A stretch of 64,000 bases of DNA from Sipunculus nudus (lineage: Eukaryota; Annelida; Sipuncula; Golfingiida; Sipunculidae). The translations under genes and the position numbers were made by a program. The stretch is taken from positions 26,229,033-26,293,032 of the forward strand of contig CM049309.1 in assembly GCA_026874595.1 (NCBI GenBank), written 5' to 3'. A model generated the notes under the pieces. The model made no database searches. It saw only the letters and a list, made by a program, of their open reading frames with translations, and was not told the DNA's origin. Of the stretch, positions 10,883-22,135 are shown piece after piece. Numbering within the stretch: position 1 is the first letter of the stretch; every line of letters starts with the position of its first letter.

Positions 10883-12984
10883 ACTGACCAGTTAATGATC
10901 AACAAACAAGAGACAAACAGGAGAGCTGGGCATCACGAAAGATGTGCCCTGCTGTAGACAGTCAGAGGAAATCTAGAAATCATGGACGTACTTTAGACAT
11001 ATCAATAATATACGAGAGGAATGAATACAGTTTTTCTCTCATGCTGCATTGAGTCAGCACTGTCATGTCACTCTGTCATTTTGGTTTAAATAATTCAGGA
11101 CAGCAGCTAACTATGGTGCCTCGGAATATGTTTGAATATACAGAATGAAAGCTTTATTTGTGTACTGTGTGATCAGCATACCTTACTCACTGAAAAAATA
11201 TCTCCAATGAAAAACTCAGGGAAAGCGGTCATTCCCTTTTATGACAAAAATGTCAATGCGTTTCATTTACACCATTTTAATGGCATTTGACGTTTCCCAA
11301 AGGGCCAGACAACAAAAGGAACCGCAGCGATAATTGTATATAGCAACAGTTCTACCCCGCCGAGAATAACGAGAGTGATCCAGTAACGAGAAATCAGATA
11401 CCTTCCTCGGCTTGGTAAGATAAATGAATAGTATAGAGGTGTCAGGGAAAACACGAACATAAGGACAGACCGACAGCCAAGAAACCAAAGTAATAACAGA
11501 GAAAAAATGAGTGGATTGTAATAGTAGATGCTGCTTTTAGGTTTTAATCATGAAGCTGCGTTTCCACTCATGCGATCTGAAGAATTAATGGTCTTATCAG
11601 AGATGTGTGCAATATCAGATAGGGGACATTTATGATGGGACGTTACAACAACAAACAAACAAAGCTCATAATCGTGTTTTTTTACATGCAGCACATGCAT
11701 GTATGCTGGTAACCGTGTTAACATAGTTATTTGAGAAATTTACAATGCGGTTCATATTCATTTTAGACGTGCACACTCGAGTATGCTAATCAGAACCACC
11801 CGCCGTGCTTTACCTAAGTGTAACGGACTTTACACCTGGATTTTGTGTATGATTTTAATTGAATGAAAGCTGACGATACGCCCGTCACCAGTGCCATCAG
11901 CTTAAACTTTACAATCCTGATACAATCCAAATATTTCTCTGGTGTGGGGTAAATTATTTATTAGCTGGGATTTAAAACAAATATTTTCTGAGATAACAAG
12001 GGAAGAGAATGGATATATATTGAGGGAATGGTAAACTTAAATGTGTTTGATAAAAATGGAACCGATTGACCAGTTTGCTGCCAAGAAGGTTTTGTACGCG
12101 TACTTTTGTTGACATGTGGCATCATCACTTGAGGGGTGCGCGTTGTCAGATTGCAGGATTTAGCATTAGCTAGCAGCTGTTGTATAAATAAACTACATCA
12201 AAATGCCTTGCCTATTTAGACTGTAATTTCAGCTTCTAGTCACACATAAGACAGAGAATAATTATTATACGTGTTTGGTCATGTTAAGGCAGTCTCGGCT
12301 AACTGTCAAAACATGGCGCCTCATGAAAACCAGTCTCTTTACGGGTAAGCAAAATCGCTAGAACCGAAGACAAACTCTTGAAAGCCAATAAGATATACCC
12401 AGAGGACATGGAATTAGTTACTGGAATTATATCCCAAAGAAAACGGCAAGTCTTGCCGAGTGGCGAATTGCCAGTCACCATGGCAACTGACAAGGCAGTG
12501 GGTATATTGTAGTCCCATTGTTACCATGGTTAAACCCCGGGGGTATTGAAGGATAAAGAGGAACAAAGGATGCTGGCAAGTGTTGCTTCGGGCATAGAGT
12601 CTGGGGCATCAAGTGGATAATGAAGAAGGACTGCTGGATTTATATATGTAAGTAAGTCGCCAATAATATACATGTTCTACTTCTTCTTCATTCTCTTCTT
12701 GTCTGGAGAACAAGTCAATGCATCATGTGATATGATAAACCTTCGGGGAGATGAACACCTTGTACTAAAGAAATGATACATATTCCTACTAACGCTGCAG
12801 CTCATTAGAAACTCATTATCCATTACCTGTTCAAATATTTATGGTTCATTTTCTCAGAAGAAATACAAGTACTCTGTAGGGAGTTTTTGTAAACGGAATC
12901 TTTTGATCTTTCCTTTGGTGGTTAATTTATCTAATGGACGTGATCATTACTGTTGATCATTACTCTCATTCTGTTCATCCGTCG
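10883..12984. other. Mostly no gene seen
   Basis: AT-rich sequence. The only stretch worth a look is the hydrophobic minus-strand open frame at 11263-11541. Confidence 0.4.
11263..11541 (-). CDS. Possible membrane-protein exon, unknown
   Basis: A minus-strand frame stays open for about 90 codons and ends at TGA near 11263. It encodes hydrophobic segments YYNPLIFSLLLLWFLG, SVLMFVFSLTPLYYSFIL and YWITLVILGGVELLLYTIIA, separated by short basic loops such as SRGR. This pattern fits several membrane helices. I do not recognise the family. No partner exon was identified, and AT-rich DNA can produce hydrophobic frames by chance. A second frame (11267-11488) overlaps and is a shadow. Confidence 0.2.
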   Translation of the reverse strand, partial: PKSSIYYYNPLIFSLLLLWFLGCRSVLMFVFSLTPLYYSFILPSRGRYLISRYWITLVILGGVELLLYTIIAAVPFVVWPFGKRQMPLKWCK

Positions 12985-13150
12985 ATGATACTATAACCTC
13001 AAATTCAAATGACTATGACCTTAGGTTTTCATAACCGTCTGATACTATAACCTCAAATTCAAATGACTACGACCTAAGTTGTCATAACCGTCGGATACGT
13101 TAACATCAAAACCAAAGACAACGACCTTACACAGGCTGTTATAACCAATG
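12985..13150. repeat. 54-bp tandem repeat, three copies
   Basis: GATACTATAACCTCAAATTC begins at 12987 and 13041, and a diverged third unit begins near 13094. Each unit ends with CATAACCGTC. Confidence 0.85.
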
Positions 13151-13710
13151 TCTTTGACTGACCTGAATTCGTGAACAAAAACCTAGACAGTAACTTAGGA
13201 TTAATTCTGTTAACATTCTCGGTTGTATTTGTTCTGCGGCTAACATAATAGTATGCTACAGGAAAAGACCGTATGTGACAATTAAAGAATGTATTAATAG
13301 ACGCTTAACATGAGGGTACAAAACCATAAACTTTCCATAGGCCTGGATCTCTGCCTTGTTGCAGGTACGTCAAGTTTTGTAACAGTAATACATACAAGGA
13401 ATTGTAATATCCGTGGTATAGAAATAAACCAACACGTCACACCGTGAATACTCGAGTAGTGTTCGCACCATATAGTCCAAGACTCATAAGAGTAAAAAGA
13501 TCAAAGTCTGCCATTTTGTAAATGTGTTAATGGTTTTACCGCAATACTGTTCAGTATATACATGGATTTTAGGGATATCTGTTTGATATTTATATTATAT
13601 ATAAAATATGCGAATGGTTATATTTAATCCAATATGGCATGAGATATATTTCTCAGAAATATGAATGTAAATTCTATATGGTTTCTCAAAAATAAGGCAT
13701 TTTAACAAAA
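13151..13710. other. No gene seen
   Basis: AT-rich sequence without recognised content. Confidence 0.4.
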
Positions 13711-14785
13711 CCTTATACTTAAAAAAAACAGACTGCGTGAATCAACAAAAAAATTGATTGGATCCAACCAATTTAATTGGTCAAAATGTGTCCAAACAAT
13801 ATATTGTTTAGAACAACCAATTAAATTTGGTTGAAATCAAATAACAGGTATTGGTCAAATCAACCAATTTATTGGTAAGAGCAACCAACACAGCTGATCA
13901 TTTAAACCAACAACATTGGTCAGTTTGACCAAAATAATTTGCTTATTCTCAACCAATGTACTTTGGTTGAGGTCGACCAAATCAAACTGGTTAAATCAGA
14001 TAATAAATTGGTCACATGGTCCGATTCCTGTTGATCAGATTATAGTGGACAAATTTATGTGTACTGCTACTTTCAGTCCCCTTTTCAGTTGTTTTATTCT
14101 CCAGATTGATTGGAAGTCTTCTTATAAGTCATTCTTCGGTTTCCGGTTACTTTGGTGTGGGTTTCATTGGGGAAACACGAATTCCATTCGATCTTGGAAT
14201 CGAACCTGTAACCGCTCGCATAAAAGTCAGATGTTTTACCCCTTAGCCAGTAAAATATGCATCACTTGCAACTGATTTGGAGCACTTTTGTGTCTGATGT
14301 TAGAACGGACCGATCGGTTTGGTCAGTGCTTGACCAATCAGTTGGTAAAAATAACAATATGTTCGTAAAATCAACTAACTTTTAACTCAACCAAGAAAAC
14401 TGGTTAAATATATGCAATCAAATGACCAATCAAAATGACAAATGAGTTTGGTTACTGCATAACCAAAAAGTTGGTTGAAATTACCAATGTATTGGTTAAA
14501 TCTACCAATATCATCTCAGCCAACCACATTGGTCATATATGTGCTAAGGTAACCGATATTTTGGTTATCAATTAACCAATATATTTGTAAACCTATACAC
14601 AGAATTTTTATTCTATTTACCAATAAAAAATGGTCAGAACAACTTACTGGTTTGGTTATAGTACACTATTAAACTAACAATGCATAGGTTAGGATAAACA
14701 ACATCTTGGTTAAAACAACCAAATTTGTCTTGACCAGTTAGATTGGTTACATATTAATCCAACTAGTCTGTTTTTGAGTGTAAGG
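13711..14785. mobile_element. TIR element filled with ACCAA/TTGGT palindromes
   Basis: The ends are inverted: CCTTATACTT then A8CAGACTG at 13711-13735, and CTAGTCTGTTTTTGAGTGTAAGG (first 20 bases similar) at 14763-14785, giving about 22 paired bases. Between them ACCAA and TTGGT occur dozens of times, usually as ACCAA, a 3-7 base spacer, TTGGT, then about 7 bases before the next ACCAA. This gives a roughly 23-24 bp palindromic rhythm. A tRNA-derived SINE (about 14040-14280) is nested within. No target duplication is evident and no coding is seen. The class is unknown; non-autonomous DNA transposon is the simplest reading. Confidence 0.7.
14040..14280 (-). mobile_element. tRNA-derived SINE nested in the palindromic element
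   Basis: On the minus strand, TGGCTAAGGGG (14249-14239) fits a polymerase III A box. GGTTCGATTCC (14206-14196) is a perfect B box, 33 bases downstream. The ACCAA/TTGGT pattern stops across this interval and resumes on both sides, so the SINE inserted into the array. The sequence beyond the B box is not a tRNA 3' half, so this is not a tRNA gene. The SINE family is not identified. Confidence 0.7.
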
Positions 14786-15671
14786 CCGAGGTAGGTAAGA
14801 CAATTGCTGTCTGTTGGTACAGGGTACATCCATCAAATACCATAAATGAGATTATCAGCACACAAGCTATATACTCTTTAAAATTTCCCTGAAAAATCTT
14901 TCCGATTGCTTACAAATGCCTTCTCTACCTTTCATATAATTTTGACAGTGCGGTCAGCTTCCAGGTGTCTTGGTCTGAATGTATCGGCATAATACTGTAT
15001 GTTCGTTTTTCCATTCATATAGAATTATTCATTCGACATATTTTCGCAGAAATACAGGGAAAGTGAATTTGGTAATTGTTTCATCTTTCAAGAGTTCATA
15101 AGAAAGGCCTAAATGTCTCCTGGGGAATAATGACTATATAGGCATTGATCAATATAATAATGATAATAATGATAATAAAGGGGGGGGGGGGGGAGTGTGG
15201 GGGGGGGAGTGAAAAATATGAGTCTTTCACTTGTGGACCTGGAGAGTTGGAAGTGTAATAAATATGCAATAAGACGCAGAAAAAAGGCTAAATATGGCGT
15301 CCTATCCATTTACATTCTTTGCAGGAAAATAAGTAACATATTGCAACATTCGCGACCTGTCATGCACAGGTGATTGATGAAAGCCCAGATTCCTTTTTCC
15401 TGCGATCTCCAGGCCAGTTTTATGTGTTATCAAATTATAATCAAATATTTTATGTTCGGAATTCTGCATTTTTCAATTCTGCAGAGTTATCTCTTTAGTT
15501 GTTACTATTTTTGCTTTCTTCATCACAAACAGTGTTACCTCGAACCTTCACTGTGAAGTATAACTGTGACATTGTATAAACGTTTAGTTCGGAATTATTC
15601 GTGTAGGCTTAATCTAAGTCTCTTACAATTCTTCAATGTCAGTTCTTCTCTTTTGTACATTCCATAATTGG
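14786..15671. other. No gene seen; purine and G-rich stretch
   Basis: An AATAATGAT-type microsatellite (15149-15179) runs into poly(G) at 15180-15193 and a further G8 run near 15200. Open frames across it are compositional. Confidence 0.5.
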
Positions 15672-17115
15672 CAGACTGGAAACTAACAAACCATGACTAC
15701 ATATCAAAATATATCTTTTGCACTTTCCACTAAGTTTGGTAAATGATTGTATATTGTGAAATTTTTGTAAATGGGTACAGATGTGCAAATTATAATATTA
15801 TCCCCAAGGAATAGTTTACAACTTGAAACTCATGAACAAAGTTTAGACACATTTAAGACGTGAATGCACACTTTAAGGTCAGAACATTCATATTATGTGT
15901 ATTTTTTATTTTAGAATTCGCAGTTTGTAGCGCGAGGATTATATTAATTCAAGAGAAATGTGTGGCACGGTTCACTCACTCACCTGTCTACTCGCCCCTT
16001 TTGGAAACTGACGATCAGCAAATAAAGACTTCTTCAGAGCAAGCAGTAAGAATGGGAAATTAATAGCAAAAGAATAAATGATCTGGGCAACGATTTTTTC
16101 CTTTCAACCGATTTATAAAAAAAAAATAAGACTTGGGTATATAATTAATCTCTTTTTAAGGTATCATTTAGAGATGAACATGATAAGAGAGCAAAAGTGC
16201 TCAACGATGTAAACCTTTCTTTCATTATTAATTCTCAAATAAATGATCAGTCATAAAGTAAAGACAAAAATACATATAAACAGTCAAATGCATTAAACAA
16301 CAATGCAAAAGGATAAAGAAATAAACTCATTATATGATATTATTCTCGAGCTACTCTGTTGATTTTTTAAGATATTACTCACTAGCGTTTATTTTGAATA
16401 ACATTAATGCATTTCTTTCGTATGCAAATTTATGAATGGTCGTTAACATATTTGTTTGGTAATTTATACGTTTGTAATCGATAAAAATAAATCTTCCAAA
16501 AACGAGGCTGTTGATATTACATATTGTCAGTTTATTAGTTTCTTGTACCGTTCTGTACAGTTTGTCTTTGAAACAAATAATTTTTTGAGGACAAATAATT
16601 TCAAAACAGATCCCCATTGAGAATTCCAGCTGATATATACAGCCAACAGTACACGTTATTTATGACAAAGCAATAAATTTACACTGAAAATCATAAAAAA
16701 TCAAAGACCATGTATGTATGTTCACACACTATTTATTATAATTGTTTTCTAATTCTAGGATAAACGAGGTGAAAATGCTTGTTATTTAATTAAATGTTTA
16801 ATCATTCATGTTCACAAGCAAGATGTCAAAGCCTGAGGAAAGCTGGAACATTTGCTTGAGAAAGCTTGAGTAAGTCACGGTTGAGAGATCATGTAGATGG
16901 AAAGCTTTAATGTCTGTAACCAATGTTGGAAAATGCCCAACTAATTATTTTAAAAATACAAAAAAAGATGCCTGACCAGGGTGTAGACACACACATTTTT
17001 CCTAACGATTCCTTGGGATTTCAGCTTTTCTTTTTTTCAGTTGAAAGGGGGATACTAGTATCTGTGTGAAGGCAACTGAAAATAATGCAAAGGAAGTATT
17101 CTCTGATAAAAACCC
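15672..17115. repeat. Left arm of a large inverted repeat
   Basis: This arm pairs with 19068-21231 read in reverse. Matching anchors include AAACTAACAAACCATGACT at 15680 against 21203-21221, ACAGATCCCCATTGAGAATT near 16596 against about 19945-19965, and the CAAGGAATCGTTAGG region near 17010 against 19160. Identity looks like 80-90 percent with indels. No coding function is apparent in either arm. Confidence 0.9.
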
Positions 17116-18990
17116 TTGTTTTATTCTGTTTTTTTTTACCGTCATCCTACATGCACGCCCGTTTTTCATGACTCGCTGCCATTTATCCCATGTATCCTTA
17201 TCAAAGGGGCGGCACGGGGGCTCCAATGGGGAGGGCAGGGCATATCATCCGTAAACTAAATGTGGCGAGATACGTGACACAGGACCCAGCGTTCCGGTCC
17301 ATCACGTGGCCAAGATTTAAAATTCAGTGGGTCATATGATAAATGAGCAATGTGGGCCGGTACGACATCCATGCCATCCTTGCAAGTCCTGTTCCGACAG
17401 TGCAAACTGCGGGCGGCTCACTTGTACTATAATACTCTAACGGTCCACCCACAGACCGTCAATCTCACGGAAGCTGCTTAGTTTAGCTGGTCCTTGGAGA
17501 ACATTCATCATACATCAAAGCTTCTCAGACTGAATCAAGGTCCCGACATGATGGGCAGTTTGAAATATCGTATTGTGGTTTTCTTTATCACATGGACCAC
17601 ATTAGACCTCCCTCGAAAGTCGGGCCATGAGAGCTTAATTCTATATTAAACTTATTTAGCATTAAAAAAAAAAACAAATCGGTTTACTGGCACAGCTATC
17701 ACAAAACGAAATAAATCTATGGACTTGGTCCATCATTTGTCCGTCCGGTCACCCATGCAATTGAGTATTTTTGGTAATCCTATAATTAATTAATATTTCT
17801 TCAGGTATATCTATTTGATCTTTTGTTACTCTTTTAAAGTCAAAGTTTTTTTTATTATACTGTTTCATTTGAGTGAAGCTGCACATGGAAAGCCATTTTA
17901 AGGGGAACTATTCACTTACCAATCATGTTAAATATGTAAAATGTTCACCATAACACCGACCCGGGGCTTCACATAATGACATAGAACCTCTCGATTGTAC
18001 GAGGTCTGGGATATTTCCTTACAACAAACTTACACTAAGGCCGTATTCGCGCTTGGTTCGCATATCATCCCGGTTATACTAATCTTTTCCAGTTCGCTTG
18101 AAAAGAGCCTAAATCGGTTGATTCAATACATCTTGAATTCCTGGGTTGCAATTCGACTTCCTCTGCTCCTACATCGGGACGCTGTCCCACGATAGGCATG
18201 TCATCTGTATTCACCCAACGCTAACTGACAGTTCAAACCTGACGTCATGCACGGAGACAAGAAACGGATGTGGCATTAGGAATTGGTTTACTGTAAACCA
18301 GAAAAAAAATAAAATAAATCGAAATACTGTAGACCACCTTTCACACAGACTACAGGGAACAGAACTGATCAGTCATTAGCGGCTTATGAAAAATCAAAGA
18401 TCCGGATTATTTCCTATATTGCAGATACGGCCCGGGTCTCCACCGGCTATACCTAAAATGGACGTTATAACAAAAACATGCTTTCGGCATCCGGCAGCGG
18501 TATCAATTATCATGCTTGTCCATTAACAAAATATCCAATGATCCCTCAAACCGTGCTTGAAAGTAATGCTAAAATCGCCGCACGTCTTTAAAATATACCT
18601 GTACGCTGTCAATGTACAATTTTGGGGGTTATCTTGTCAAGGGACAAGCCTGGTATATTGTTGCCAGTTGGTATAGCCTGTTATTTCTCATAAATCTGAC
18701 GTAAAAGGTACTCTAAGTGGGAATGGAAAATGAGCATTTAGCCGGGATAAACCTTTGGGCCTGACATGACGGGCCGGAACATTTGTGCTGGACGCTAACT
18801 GGGCCGGGGGGGGGGGGCATGCATATTACGTCAATATCATGTTTACAGCAAATTAGAGCATCCCATTGGCGGATGCTCTGTTATTTGTAAATTTCAGCAG
18901 TTCTTGAATAAACTGATGTATACTTAAAATGTGTCACTAGAATGACAAAAAGATTCAATGCAGTTTATGTTTTGAATATGTAAAATGACC
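17116..18990. other. Spacer of the inverted repeat, no gene seen
   Basis: About 1.9 kb of less AT-rich DNA between the arms, with a G12 tract at 18806-18817. No protein or RNA gene was recognised. Confidence 0.5.
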
Positions 18991-19019
18991 CAGTGGCGGA
19001 TCCCGGGGGGGGGGGGGGG
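18991..19019 (+). other. hAT-like terminus CAGTGGCGGATCC plus poly(G)
   Basis: CAGTGGCGGATCC followed by a long G run resembles the terminal inverted repeat of many hAT-type elements. It sits at the inner edge of the right arm and has no obvious partner, so it is probably a solitary or truncated end. Confidence 0.45.
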
Positions 19020-19067
19020 CGGGGTGGGGGCTTTTCGGGCTGAAGCCCCAACCCCAGCAGGAAAAAT

Positions 19068-21231
19068 TATCATTTTTTATCAGAGAATATTCCTTTTGCA
19101 AAATTTTCAGTTGCCTTAAAACAAATATCCACTTTCAACTAAAAAAAAAAGCTGAAATCCCAAGGAATCGTTAGGAAAAACGCATATGTCTACACCCTGA
19201 TCATGCATCTTTTTTGTATTTTTAAAAAAATAAGTTCTGCTTTTTCCAACATTGGTTACAGACATGAAAACATTCCACACATTCTACATGATCTCTCAAC
19301 CATGACTTTCTCAAGCTTTCTCAAGCAAATGTTTCAGCTTTCCTCAGGCTTTGACACCTTGCTCGGAACATGAATGATTAAACATTTGATTAAAAAACGA
19401 GCATTTTCACCTCGTTTATATAGAATTAAAAAAGAACGATTAGGCCAAAATAAAAAAAAAGGTATGGTTCTCAGGCACTTTTTTTCAGAAATCAATGCGG
19501 GCGGGCGCTTTTTTTATTTTAAATTTTTTGGTATGTTTCGATAAAAATATCAAATGATAAAGGAAAAGCATGAAAATAACAGTTTTATTTTGCTAAATAA
19601 GTACAAGGAATACAAAACAAAGGAAATTGTATGGTTTTATCTTCTTGGAAGAAATGTCGGAGCGGCAGCAGCTCAAAATTGGAAAGTTTTTATTGAAAAT
19701 CAAAATAAAAATGTTTGATGCGGGGGTTTAAAATTGATGCGGGCGGTGCCTGAGAACCATACCTTTAATTTTTTTTGGCCTTATTCTTTTTAACAAAACG
19801 TTAACACATGATAGTTTGATCAAGAAATTATAATAAATATAGTGTGTGAATAAACGTGCATGGTCTTTCATTTTTTATGATTTTCAGCGAAAATTTATTG
19901 CTTTTTCATAAGAAAAGTGTATTGTGGGCTGTATATATCAGCTGGAATTCTCAATGGGGATCTGTTTTGAAATTATTTGTCCTAAAAAATTATTTGTTTC
20001 AGAGATAAACGGTACAAAACGGTACAAAAAACTAATAAACTGACAATATGTAATACCAACAGCCTCGTTTTATGTAGGATTTTTTTAATCGATTACAAAT
20101 GTGTAAATTACCAAACAAATATGTAAACGACAATGCATAAATATACAAACAAAAGAAATGCATTTTATAATGCAGACGTATACATAAAAGAGACCTTACG
20201 TTTGGACGTATAAAAGTTATATACAATTAAAACAGCTGCATACATGAAAAACGTAATTTAAACTACCAGTTATTTAAACTAAACGCTAGTGAGTAATATC
20301 TTAAAAAATCAACAGAGTAGCTCGAGAATAATATCATATAATGAGATTATTTCTTTATCCTTTTGCAATGTTGTTTAATGCATTTGACTGTTTAAATGTA
20401 TTTTTGTCTTTACTTTATGACTGATCATTTATTTGAAAATTAATAATGAAAGAAATTTTCACATCGTTGAGCACTTTTGCTCTCTTATCATGTTCATCTA
20501 TATATGATACCTTAAAAAGAGATTAATTATATACTCAAGTCTTAATTTGATTTATAAATCGGTTGAAAGGAAAAGTTCAATGTCCAGATCATTTATTCTT
20601 TTCCCCATTGTTTTTGCTTGCTCTCGAGAAGTCTTTATTTGCTGAATTGATTGTAACTCCGCGACGCAAGGTTTATTATTCAATTATCGACGTTTGTTGA
20701 TTCTTCTGTTAGCAGCTGTACTCATTCAAAAGTTATGAACGGACTTATGTGAAGAGCCAGGAGGAACAATCTAAAACAGTTTAGGATTTACCTGGATTAC
20801 CTTAATATTTTATTCAAAAGATGCTCAACTCGTGTGAAGAAAAGGCGGAGGAGACCGTCTTTGTTTACTGGTATAAGGGGAACCTTTAATTGGTCGTCAG
20901 TTTCTAGAAGGGGCGAGTAGACAGGGGAGTTAGTGAGCCGTGCCACACATTTCTCTTGAATTAATATAATCCTCGCACTACAAATGGTAAATTCCTAAAT
21001 TAAAAATAGACATAATATAAATGTTCTGAACTTAAAGTCTACATTCACCTTTTGTCTCAACTTTGTTCATGATTTCCAGTTGTAAACTCTACATGGAGAT
21101 AATATTATAAGTTGTACCCATTTACAACAATTCCACAATTTACAAAACTATCAGAAGGTATATGAAGTGGAAAGTGCAAAAGATATATTTTGGTATGTAG
21201 CCGCGGAGTCATGGTTTGTTAGTTTCCGCCA
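19068..21231. repeat. Right arm of the large inverted repeat
   Basis: Reverse-complement match to 15672-17115. It is longer than the left arm because it holds a MITE (19443-19780) and about 230 bp without a counterpart (roughly 20650-20890), and because the left arm has lost some bases. Either a local inverted duplication or two copies of one dispersed repeat in opposite orientation would explain the pair. Confidence 0.9.
19443..19780. mobile_element. 338-bp MITE, TTA target duplication
   Basis: The ends GGCCAAAATAAAAAAAAAGG and, inverted, CCTTTAATTTTTTTTGGCC continue into GTATGGTTCTCAGGCAC, giving about 36-bp terminal inverted repeats. TTA flanks both sides (19440-19442 and 19781-19783). 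A TTA duplication is typical of PIF/Harbinger elements. The left arm of the inverted repeat lacks the MITE at the matching place, providing an empty site. The interior has no coding. Confidence 0.85.
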
Positions 21232-21424
21232 GCGTCCAGTTCTGGACTATATTTTGGGTTTAGGTTGCCAGCTTATTCAAGATTTACTCACTGATATTTT
21301 ACCACAGGGTAGAATTTTAATAATAATAACATTAATAATAATAATATAGCTAGCTAGCTGGATAGATGGATACTCAATAACATTTTTACAATAGAGTATA
21401 ATTTTAATAATAATGATAATAATA

Positions 21425-21464
<40 letters not shown>

Positions 21465-21504
21465 TATTTATATAGTGCCAATAATCCGATAATTTATCCA
21501 ATAA
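21232..21504. repeat. AAT and GATA microsatellites
   Basis: AAT/ATA-rich runs near 21318-21346 and 21400-21425 lead into about ten GATA units at 21425-21463. Frames on the minus strand here are repeat artefacts. Confidence 0.85.
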
Positions 21505-22135
21505 ACAAAAAGGTATAAGCACCAAAACTACGGCCTTCTGTTATTGCCAAAACCGAAAAATGAATTCTTCAAAAATAGCTTCTTTTACAGAGGCCCTTCG
21601 GTATGGAATATCTTAGCATACGAGATCAGATCTATAAAATCTTTAAATACTTTTAAACATAAGACCAAAGCGTTTCTTTTAAAGTCTTAGTATTACAACC
21701 TAAAGACAATGTTATTTCCTAATATGCATCGTCAATACCCGTCTTTATTATTCGGATTCTTTTATAACCGCGTCTATACTAGTTTTTATGATTATTGTGC
21801 ATTTTACTCATTTTCCTACATACATTACCCTTTGAATGTATTACGAAATTTTATATACGACTATGTTGTTCACGTATATAAAGTGAATTTTACCTATTGT
21901 AGCGTTTAATGTATTGTAGCATATCATGACTGACTTATTTGTCGTGTATATAATATTTATGTACATGTATCTTTGATGATTCATATATTGTGTTACATAT
22001 GCATACTGTATATTTTATAATCTTTGTACCAGGTATTTATATCATGTTTTAAGGTTACAGGGCCCTGTGGAAGAACAGACTGTATTACTGAACAGGCTAC
22101 CCTGTATAAATATATTGAAATAAATAAATAATTAA
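21505..22135 (+). mobile_element. LINE 3' end, 5'-truncated
   Basis: The plus strand reads LLPKPKNEFFKNSFFYRGPS followed by VWNILAYEIRSIKSLNTF and stops at TAG near 21690. This is the typical C-terminus of a non-LTR retrotransposon ORF2. About 440 bp of AT-rich 3' UTR follow, closing with a stem-loop-like segment (GGGCCCTGTGGAAG then GGCTACCCTG) and GAAATAAATAAATAA. The LINE at 32.8-35.0 kb ends in the same way, so both belong to one lineage. Only the last part survives, consistent with 5' truncation on insertion. Confidence 0.85.

Noticed and set aside
14190-14255. Intact tRNA gene on the minus strand
   Set aside because: A and B boxes are present, but no acceptor stem pairs and no tRNA 3' half follows; it is a SINE head.
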